The translations under genes and the position numbers were made by a program. A DNA stretch of 64,000 nt from the NCBI GenBank assembly GCA_030549495.1, contig JAUIRK010000504.1, positions 186,001-250,000 of the forward strand. Reading direction: 5' to 3'. This DNA comes from Nectonema munidae. Lineage: Eukaryota > Nematomorpha > Nectonematoida > Nectonematidae. Each line of letters opens with the position of its first letter. Position 1 is the first letter of the stretch. Below, in pieces: positions 55,926-64,000 of the stretch. The notes beneath the pieces were generated by a model that saw only the letters and a list, made by a program, of their open reading frames with translations, searched no databases and had not been told where the DNA came from.

Positions 55926-56664
55926 TTTTTGATTTATTGTTTTCTCTCTACAAAATAAATAGCATCCGTCCATCAACTTTTTTTGATTTTTTTCACTCAT
56001 AATGTATTCTCCAAAGTCATAATTGCTCAATTAAAATAGATACAAGTTATGATAAAAATAGCCTTAACTAACTTTCTTTCAATGGTACACAAATGACAGA
56101 TTCTGCAATATTTACAATTGTTTAAACGATACATCCTTTGCAACTTAAATCAATGCACAAATGGGAGTCAGTTACTCCTCATCACTACAGTAAGACAGAC
56201 ACGATTATCTTATTTTATGTAAGCAAGGAGGAAGTCCAGGCCTTCTTTATTCGAAATAGATCAATTGTATTTGTTATGATTCAGCTTAAGAATCTTCTTG
56301 CAGAAGTAGAGCATGTGAGTTTCTCAAGCTTCTTGATTTGAGTCATCTCTTCGAAATATTTGGAAGTTTAAAAACATGCTGATAAAGCCAGAGTTCAAAT
56401 AAAAATCCAACAGCTCTTATCTGGCGCTGCATCTTTTCCTTAAAAAGTGTACACGAATTTGCTTCAATAAATCAATGAATTAAAAGAACTTTGAAATTTT
56501 GGGAGAAGCTGGGGAAAAAGATAAAAATATTTTTAACATTGTTAACTTTGACAAAAATTTCAGTTAACGATTTTAAAAAAACATTTTTTTTTTACTTTTT
56601 CAAAAATAGATTTTCAATTTTATGAAAATGAAATTAAAAATACAAAAAATATTGTCGATGAATT

Positions 56665-57164
56665 TTCCGCGATGACCTGTCATGTGGCAAAATGTAGCAA
56701 GTGATATCTTAGCCAGTTAGAATCAGTTTGTTCACTTTACCTTAACCCTTTGAAAACCAATATGACCATTTTATTGAAATAGAAAGCAGAGAATTCATCT
56801 TCAAAATTCTCGTGCTCAAAGGTGCAATAAAAATAAAATTTTTGGAATTATTTGTTAACATTTATTTGATAAGTTTTAAGAATAAAACACTCAAGTTCGC
56901 ATTTTATAACCAAAATAATACATTGACACCCCACACAAAATTGTCGCACTATGGACCCTTTATATACGGCCACTTATTTTGTCGTTAAAAAGCATATTGA
57001 TTGATTATTATTATTATTATTGATTACGCAGTTAGTGCGAAGAGATTTTAGAATCTAAGTTTTTCTTCTGAGTTTGCTCCGAATTTCATAAATCTCAGAT
57101 CGCTCTCAACCCTGTAAAATCGTTTTGAGGCCGCCATCCAATCTCGTTAGAAAAGAAGTTAGAA
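56665..57164. other. Gene-free stretch with a degraded MITE end
   Basis: TTAA at 56742-56745 followed by CCCTTTGAAAACCAATATGA looks like a diverged left end of a TTAA-type MITE. No right end was found. An ATT microsatellite lies at about 57004-57022. Confidence 0.4.
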
Positions 57165-57349
57165 ATGATCAGGATGCACGACAAAGGCAAGTTCCTCGAG
57201 AAGTTTTCCAACCAAGGACATCACTGCGGAAAGACCCAAATCCTAAACATACTGAAGAATCAGGAGTGGATCAAGAAGTTTAAAAGCAATGTATCACTCG
57301 ATCGCAAGCGAAAGTTACGGAAAACAGCAAATGGATACCAAAATTTTTA
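57165..57349 (+). pseudogene. Tigger/pogo transposase DNA-binding fragment
   Basis: About 60 codons with CGKTQILNILKNQEWIKKF and a basic tail, resembling the GKTQI...ILK-KEEI helix of the CENP-B-type N-terminus in Tigger/pogo transposases. It is cut off by the hAT end at about 57350. No catalytic part. Confidence 0.5.
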
Positions 57350-59110
57350 ACGATTCCGATTCTACCCAATTATCCCGATACGATTCCGATTCTTCGATAA
57401 TAATTGTGCCTAGATATTCAAAAGCTTACTTAAAATAGAAGTTCAAACGGTTACAAATCCCCTCTTGGAAGTAAAGATTTACAATATGTTGAATGTCAGT
57501 GCATTGAAAAAAGCTCATATAAATATTTTAGGGTTTCTTTTAGAATGGCCTTCTAGCGCATATGATCAATAAGTACTAAAAAGGTATCTCTAACGACTAT
57601 TTCTACCAAATTTCGGCATTGTTATGACTTTAAGAAAAGTCGTTAGAAAACTTTTGTAGTGTTGTTCATTACACGATAAAAGATAGAGATCATGTTCATT
57701 ACCTGAAAAATCTATCAATGGTTCTATTTTAATTAATAAAAGATCTAATGTTGACTTCAAAATGATAAAAACAGTGCATTTTAATGATAAAAAAAGGATA
57801 TTTTCAATTCATTAATCGTAATTGAATTGGAGCACTCGCAAATTTTAGTGCAAAAACATAAGCATCTCTCCAGTTATTGCTTCTAAACGGTTTCTTTTTG
57901 GCGAGTATATATTCCCAACAACACTAAAAATTCGCTCGCTTTCTACTGAAGAAAGAGGAGCAGATAAGTACTTCAAAAGGATTTTCATTGTTTCCGATAA
58001 GTTTATATTTCAAATATTTTGATATTTCTGTTTTCACTTTTATTCTTGCTGCTGAAAATGGCCTGCTGTTGTAGGTTCAGTTTTTATATTGGTTGTTTCT
58101 TGTTCAGTTTTCATTTTTTTGATATCTGAAAAACACTTTTCAAAACTAAAATTAAATTCCATATTTTGTTCAACATCACTGCTGGTGGAATCTAAAGAAT
58201 ATTATTTTTAGATCTAAAGAATCTAAGGAATATTTTCCTCATCATCACCGCATTCAAGTCGAGCGTAATTGCGCCATGGAAACGCATGAAACAGTTTTCT
58301 TATCGAAATCAAATTTTTTCATAATTATATTGTAAAGACATTTTCTTTAGTTTTTCACATTTTCTTTTAAGCATATATAAGAAAAAACCTTTATAAAATA
58401 AAGCATTTTTAAAGAAATGGGTTTGAAAAAACGTAGAATTCACGTAGTATACACTTAAAAAATATTTAATAAAAGTAGAATTTTCATAATAATACCAGAC
58501 CGTTTAGCAAGTTTTTGAAAAACAAAAATTGATCAGCACATTTCAATAATTTTGAAAAATCTTTATTGTACTTTTCATTGTTTCAATACTGATACCTCTA
58601 TATTTTCGCACATAACTTTTATTCTTACTGTTGCTAGCACAATTCAAAAATATGAAAAATTTATTTCAAAAAGTAATTCATAATATTAATTACTTAGAGT
58701 TAGAATTAACTTAAACTTGGTAAAATTAAAAAATAGAAGAGAAAACTTGAAAAAATGTCAGGGAGATAGAAGCACTAGTATTAGTACCAGAGAGTATTTT
58801 CATCAAAATAGCATATTAAAGCTGTTTGTATCAATCTATGGGTAATTTGCCTCGAGAAGACTGAACTAAAACGCAAGACATTGGTGTAACATGTTCGGCA
58901 TTCAAACAACCCCCACTCCCATTAAATACGGTACGTAAACGCCTACAGAATGCAATCTTATGTTATAACTACTTATCCAACATTCTGTATATTTAAGAAT
59001 CGTTTTGGTATCGGAATCGGGTTTAAATAATTCATCTCCGATGCCGATTTGCGATACTTTAATAAACTCCCGATATTCCGATACGATTCCAATTAAGCGT
59101 CCCATCACTA
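57350..59110 (-). mobile_element. hAT element, decayed (TAGTGATGGGA end)
   Basis: The 5' end on the minus strand is TAGTGATGGGACGC at 59110, with repeated CGATTCCGAT-type subterminal words at both sides (57351-57395 and 58995-59090). The outermost left bases are missing, and the transposase survives only as a C-terminal piece near 57845-57990. It shares its end with the MITE at 32634. Confidence 0.7.
57845..57990 (-). pseudogene. hAT transposase dimerisation fragment
   Basis: Minus strand reads LKYLSAPLSSVESERIFSVV and GNIYSPKRNRLEAITGEMLM, then FLH and a stop. This is a textbook hAT C-terminus (SVESERIFS...KRNRL). The catalytic upstream part is not readable. Confidence 0.8.
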
Positions 59111-59730
59111 GTGAGTATGTATGCAAACATGACCAAATTACAATTACGTAATTATGCCTATGAAATAATATAGTGCGGACAATCTGTGGGTTGTCCTCAT
59201 TCACTTTTATGCAAGTTTTTATGAGTGCATAATTGCCTTTTTGGAAATAGCTTCTTTTTTATTGCTGTGTTACGTATATTGGAAATAGATTTGCTTTGAG
59301 TAAATGGTGTGTGATGAAGTGAAATCGTAATTGAAATAGAAAGATAGAACAGGTTTGATTAGCGTCATTGATGCGTGTACAAGAGAAGAAGGAGAAAAAA
59401 ATCAAATAATAAGAATGTCATATTTTTGAAATATCCATTATAAAATATTATTCAATAATTCATTTTTTTGTTGTTTTCTTTCGCGCATTTTAAATGTCAA
59501 CGTTAACATCTCAGCAATTTTCATCTCATTTGAAATCTGGCTTATATATATAAATAAAAAGTGTAAATGGATTGAAATCGCATGTCTGGAAGACGTTTGG
59601 GTGGTAAATGAAAAAAACACTGATTTGGATTTTGCCGCTTATAAAGTATGCTTAAAGCATTTGCATTTGGTAATTCCATGGATTTCGAAATTGGAAAATC
59701 ATTGTCAAGTTAGAAGAAGATACTAAAGCC

Positions 59731-60239
59731 ATGCTCTCTTTGAAAACTAAATGTTTAAAAACACTAAAGGAAACGTTTATCCCAAATCTGATGCACAAAG
59801 TTGCAATATTTTTTAATCCAAAACAAAAATCAATGCGTGTACTTTGCGCATCAGATCAGAAACTTGTTTTAAATTATGTTTCTAATCAACTATGCAATTT
59901 TTCTTCAAGAATGACACAGGCAACTGTTTTTGAAACTTCCTGCGAAACTACACTTCATTCTACAAAAGGGCCATCTTCCATATCTGTTAATGAGTTTGAT
60001 GATGAAATTGAGGAAGTTCAATGTAGTGAAATTTGAAAAGTTTTACTACTGTTTTAAAACGGTGGAAAGAAAATTGTTCAACTTTTCCATATCTTTCACA
60101 TATTGCGCGAAATATCTTATCCATTATGGCAACTAGCGCAACAAGTGTGCGAAATTTTAGTCTTGCTGGTCACTTAATTTCTGCTAGAAGATCGTCACTC
60201 AAACCACTGACCACTGCATCAATGATATTTTGTTTTTAA
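59731..60239 (+). pseudogene. hAT transposase C-terminal part
   Basis: Two overlapping frames. 59731-60036 reads LMHKVAIFFNPKQKSMRVL (the HK-A-FLNP block) and an acidic stretch. 60033-60239 reads FPYLSHIARNILSIMATSAT, SVRNFSLAGHLISARRSSLK and TASMIF, the dimerisation domain. One frame change separates them. Confidence 0.85.
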
Positions 60240-60474
60240 ACAGTGCTATGAAATAAACTAATTTAAAATTTATTTTATTTATATTTTTATTTATATCAAC
60301 TGATAATATAAGTAGTAATCGAAAAAATACAATACTAGTACAAATGTTGTGCATATATAAATTGTTATGCAATTAAAAACGCTCTTAATGAAACCGGTTA
60401 TTACATGACATTTGGAAAATAAGGATTTTATAATAAAATACTTAAGTACAGATTCGATGCAAGTTTTAAAGTAT

Positions 60475-60618
60475 GATGGGTGCGGGTGCAAATTGATAAA
60501 TATAGGGCGGGTGCGGGTTCAAATTGAAAAAATGCGGACGGGCGGTTGCAAATTGATATAATGCGGGGCGGGGTGGATGAAATTGAATAATTGTGGGGCG
60601 GGGTGGGTGCGGAGATCT
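60475..60618 (+). repeat. About 30-bp G-rich minisatellite
   Basis: About 4.5 units with core GCGGGTGCAAATTGATATAATGC lie just inside the hAT terminus at 60643. Units vary in length from 29 to 32 bp. Confidence 0.75.
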
Positions 60619-60654
60619 TTTTACAACCCACTCAGGGCTCTAGACTAGACGAAC

Positions 60655-60997
60655 GCGCATTGCCAAAAAACCAGGACAAACAAAGAATCAGAGAGACGAA
60701 GACTTTCACCTTATCGAAAAGATTTAAGAAGAATTCTGCCAAAAAAGGAAAATAATTATTTCAACTTCATTCCATAAATACCTTTTCACGCTTTTTAACT
60801 TTATAGCTAGCCCACTTTTTTACAGTTTTCAATTTTTCGCGCGTTTTTATCGCCTTGTCGTTGGTGACATGATTTAAGGCTTAAAATGTTTATCCCTATG
60901 ATTATTGTAATGAAAGATAATATAATTATCTTATATTTGCTAAATATAATTAAGTGTAGTACACATAATTTCATCATCATATATTTTATAGCATATA
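60655..60997. other. Gene-free stretch
   Basis: Nothing recognised. Confidence 0.45.
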
Positions 60998-61010
60998 ACA
61001 TAGCGAATGG

Positions 61011-61152
61011 GGCCTGAGTAAGGTTGGTTAGATACTGGGTTTCGATAACTCAAGGTCTTGGGTTCGATCCCGCATCAGGTCTACTTTCCTCATAGTTCGA
61101 TACAAGCGGCGCAATTATGCCCTCTCGATGAAAACACCGCAAGGTACCTTTT
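61011..61152 (+). mobile_element. SINE family A with perfect target duplication
   Basis: 142 bp bracketed by an exact 13-bp duplication ACATAGCGAATGG (60998-61010, 61153-61165). It starts GGCCTGAGTAAGGTTGG, has box B GGTTCGATCCCGCATCAGG, then GTTCGATACAAGCGGCGC, and ends AAGGTACCTTTT. The clean duplication fixes the family boundaries and marks a recent, LINE-driven insertion. Confidence 0.92.
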
Positions 61153-61165
61153 ACATAGCGAATGG

Positions 61166-62449
61166 AATGTCTGCTAATTCATATAAATTTAAAGTTTGTA
61201 GCAAATTTTTTTCCAAACATTTTAAACCCTCAATTAAGATTATATAGGAGGATTAATTTTTAAATTTAATTTTAAGCTGCAAAGTGTCTCAGTACAGAGT
61301 AATCAATCCACCCAACCAATTCATTTGTTATGAGGCAGGCCTATTGACAATTAGTGAGATGTCAGACTGAGAAAAATCTTTTAGCTCCTAATCAATACTG
61401 TATCGAATATTGAGGTTTCTGAATAATCTAATGTTGGATAAATGTGGCCTGACTGTATTACCTACCAATGTCTTCTAATGCAAGCCTTTCGAAATGGTCT
61501 TCAGAAGACGGAGACATTTTTAAGCTTCGAGCAGCAAATACAGAATCGGCTCAACCAAGAATTCTGTTCCCTAAGGATTTACAAAAGCGATCGTTTTTAG
61601 AGTCCAGGTATAAAACCTTCACTTGATTAAAGTATAGCACATCAAGTGATAGATGAGCATCGCTTTCAATAACTGGTGAATCGCAAGAGGGATATAGGCT
61701 AAAATACATCTGATGAGTAGTGAAAACTGTCGCTTCATATCTTAATCAGAAATTCTCAATCTTAAAATGAAGCAAAACCTGTTCAATTTGAGATCCTGCT
61801 TGCCAGTGTATTTTTGTAAAAAAAAACGTTAACTAGTTGAACATTTTCTGAAAGTATTATGTGTATTTTTTATTTTAAATGTCATGCCGCTGGTGGCATA
61901 ATGAAACTGCTTATTTACTGAAATGTGGTAAATGGCATAAATGTATCAGACTGATGATAGCTATAATAAATCCTATCTTCACAGAAATACATGATGAAGA
62001 TAATGAAAATTCCAAATTATTTGTTATCACGATCATGTGAAGAATTCGCTATAGCCAAAAGAGTTATTCAGGTGATTTATACAAAAATTGTCTAAATAAT
62101 AATATAAGCAATAAGTGAATGGGGTGGATGCATCTGCTTTGTATACGTTTGGCTGTGTTTTGGTCAATGCAACTCTACTTTACTGACTTCCTATCTGTTT
62201 CGGCTTGCTTACAATCATATGTGTAGCAAATCGAAGCACGCCTTTCAGAGACATCTTTTCAACATCAGCATAGGACTGTCTTTTTCAATTGAAAATGAGC
62301 TATGAGACATTTCACAAAAAAACATGTTTTGCACTTAAACATTGATCAAACCAATAAACTGTTCTTGAGTTAAGAAGTCTTCTGAAGATAACTAATGGAG
62401 ATTAAAACGCGTTTTTGATAAATTGACAGTATTTTTCACATTTTTGTAG
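61166..62449. other. Gene-free stretch
   Basis: No supported gene. Parts may be further decayed hAT sequence belonging to the fragment at 62450-63000, but I cannot show it. Confidence 0.4.
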
Positions 62450-63000
62450 GTAAAGATCAATTTCTTGACTAAAATATGTTACATACACAGTGTTTGATGG
62501 CCTCCTGGACATCTTCGAAAAACGAGCAAAATTCTTCTTGCTAAGAATGCTACAATTCCAGCTTCGTTACAAAAGCTGTCAATTTTTTATGACAATGGAG
62601 TACTGTGAAATCTTTTCTTTGCAGCGCAAGGTTAAGGGAATCCATAGATTCAAATATGTTCACTAAAAATGATAGGAATATATGAAAACGGACATCAGAA
62701 AATTCAACATGCATGCTTGGTTTTCTTTTGCAGAAATTGCTGAATTTCTTTCCATAGTATCGCTTGGAAAATTTTCCTTTGGAAAGCCACCTCATGTTTG
62801 AGTGCATCAAGAGTTTTTCGAAATGATTTTCTTTGCATAAATCTGAAAACAAACAAAAGTTTAAGGCATTTGCTTTAATGAAATATGCTGTTTTAATGAC
62901 TTCATTGAGAACATTTTTTAACCCATCAGGTATGGTTTTCATTATTAAGGCTTGGCAACGAATAGCGCACTGGGTACCAATTTACATCTCGAGATTTTTG
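62450..63000 (-). pseudogene. hAT transposase fragment, ZBED5/SCAND3-like
   Basis: The minus-strand frame (62550-62990) reads CAIRCQALIMKTIPDGLKNV, NEVIKTAYFIKANALNFCLF and LLMHSNMRWLSKGK. It matches the C-IHREAL...VK-VNFIK...LL-HTEVRWLSRGK block of the ZBED5/GTF2IRD2-like hAT group. The N-terminal zinc finger and the C-terminal dimerisation domain were not found, and no ends were seen. Confidence 0.75.
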
Positions 63001-63880
63001 CTTAATCAGAGTCTAAAAACGATAACAAAAAGAAATTGCAAAAGCACGGTCAGTACACACTTCAAGTGGATGTATCCTGACCCATAAAAAAATATATATG
63101 ATATTTTTAGCAGTGGGCCAATTTCTTTGGTTCAACTAGACTAGTGATTGGGCTAAGTCCTCTTAATTATTTATGTTAAAAAAAATAGACTGTGCTCAGA
63201 AAGCATGCTTTGACTGAAAAGTAACAGCAAATATCACATACGTTAACCCTAACGATTTAAGCAGTAGTTTAAGGACTTTTATGTGTTTATAACGCCTACC
63301 GCATTGAGTTACAAATTCTACCCCTTGTTGTTATACAGTGATCATAAAATGATAATGTAAAATCAGTTATATGCCCAATCCTGACATCTAAGTTCATTTT
63401 TTTGTAAAAAGCTCCACATATGAGAAGGCACGTTCTCTGGAAAAAGTGAAGGTGACCCTGGTAAATTAGTATCATTCTATTCATCATATTTTGAATGCAT
63501 GTCACTAAATTAGTAAGTCTTTGTTATACAATTATAATCTAAGTATTTAATTAGCTTGTACATAAAATATGCCATATACAATCTCTATTATCTATGAAGT
63601 TTAAAAAATATTTTTTTGAATGCGATACCAAAAACCATTTAAAAAAATGATGTACTTTTTTTTCAAATGGTCCATTTAAAGTATATACAGTACTACAAAA
63701 AAATATTATAAAATAAAAAATACTGGGACTATAGATACAAAAATTTTAACATAAATTAGAATTAATGGAAAACTTTTACTACAGGTAGCCTTTTTTTAGT
63801 ATAAAAAAATTTTGGTCGACATTTTAGAAAGTTTTACAAAAAATGTATAAATAAATATTAAAATTAAAAAAACAAGAGAA
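63001..63880. other. Gene-free stretch
   Basis: AT-rich. A 69-codon minus frame at 63296-63505 is not recognised. Confidence 0.4.
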
Positions 63881-63993
63881 AGCGCAATTGCGCAGCTTGT
63901 ATCGAACTATGAGGAAAGTAGTGTTGATGCGGGATCGAACCTAAGAACATAAGTTATTGAAACCAAGTATCTAACCAAACTTACTCACACTCC
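63881..63993 (-). mobile_element. SINE family A, reverse, at window end
   Basis: Minus strand starts GGAGTGTGAGTAAGTTTGG, has GGTTCGATCCCGCATCAAC and ends GTTCGATACAAGCTGCGC. Its 3' tail is missing or diverged. Confidence 0.8.
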
Positions 63994-64000
63994 TTTTTTT

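Larger units (their letters stand above)
54569..56664 (-). mobile_element. MULE transposon with FLYWCH-type finger
   Basis: Terminal repeats 54569-54600 and 56633-56664 are perfect 32-bp inverted copies starting AATTCATCGACAATATTTTT, with a weaker match further in. The minus strand carries a broken transposase: FLYWCH-like CKARIQSKDKN and LNEHNH at about 55850-55920, a linker, MDGGFKTS and IQLYSVHCMSNAKTFSLIYD at about 55380-55510, then the DDE-containing part in 54927-55370. The 9-10-bp target duplication expected for MULEs was not recognised at the edges. Confidence 0.85.
59640..60643 (+). mobile_element. hAT element, C-terminal half and 3' end
   Basis: A transposase C-terminal half is followed by a G-rich minisatellite and a terminus ...ACTCAGGGCTCTA. 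Read inward on the minus strand this starts TAGAGCCCTGAGTGGG, typical of a hAT end. The 5' half and the other terminus were not found. Confidence 0.7.

Noticed and set aside
63296-63505. 69-codon minus-strand frame as part of the hAT at 62450
   Set aside because: No hAT motif in it; position alone is not enough.

Overview
The window is AT-rich, intron-bearing animal DNA dominated by transposable elements. The host genes I can read (transglutaminase, APH-1, a LASP-like nebulin-repeat protein) and the mix of RTE LINEs, tRNA-derived SINEs, hAT, MULE, Tc1 and TTAA-target MITEs suggest an arthropod. A copepod such as a salmon louse would fit, but that is a guess from genome style, not a match I could run. 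There is no bacterial, organellar, rRNA or CRISPR content.

Layout. 1-4.7 kb: low-complexity start, a dispersed 'cagggcg' repeat in two tandem copies, TTAA-flanked MITEs and a TA-flanked MITE. 4.7-8.1 kb: an essentially full-length RTE-type LINE on the minus strand with a 16-bp target duplication. 8.7-8.9 kb: a 21-bp minisatellite. 9.4-16.2 kb: hAT-type and TTAA-type MITEs, including a head-to-head inverted pair, a broken Tc1 element split by a SINE, and LINE tails. 16.2-21.2 kb: no gene recognised. 21.3-31.6 kb: eleven plus-strand exons of an arthropod transglutaminase. They join in frame to 712 codons, with the Cys-His-Asp triad present and the first coding exon(s) missing. 32.1-33.1 kb: the two last coding exons of a minus-strand LASP-like gene, convergent with the transglutaminase. 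34-51 kb: mostly gene-free repeats, including a three-layer nest (LINE, hAT MITE, G-run MITE) at 38.3-39.3 kb. 51.1-53.0 kb: two hAT elements with clean 8-bp duplications. 53.7-54.5 kb: an intronless APH-1 gene on the minus strand. 54.6-56.7 kb: a MULE with a FLYWCH-type finger and 32-bp identical ends, lying just upstream of APH-1. 57-63 kb: Tigger and several hAT fossils, and a SINE with a perfect 13-bp duplication.

The most distinctive pattern is a set of short TTAA-target MITEs in at least three families. They share a terminal consensus (CCC-TT-spacer-GACCA), a 16-18-bp palindrome just inside one end, and repeated TCGTCTG motifs spaced about 25-35 bp. They look like non-autonomous piggyBac-type elements mobilised by one transposase. 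The three host genes do not form a pathway: transglutaminase cross-links proteins (clotting or cuticle in arthropods), LASP binds actin, and APH-1 is a gamma-secretase subunit.
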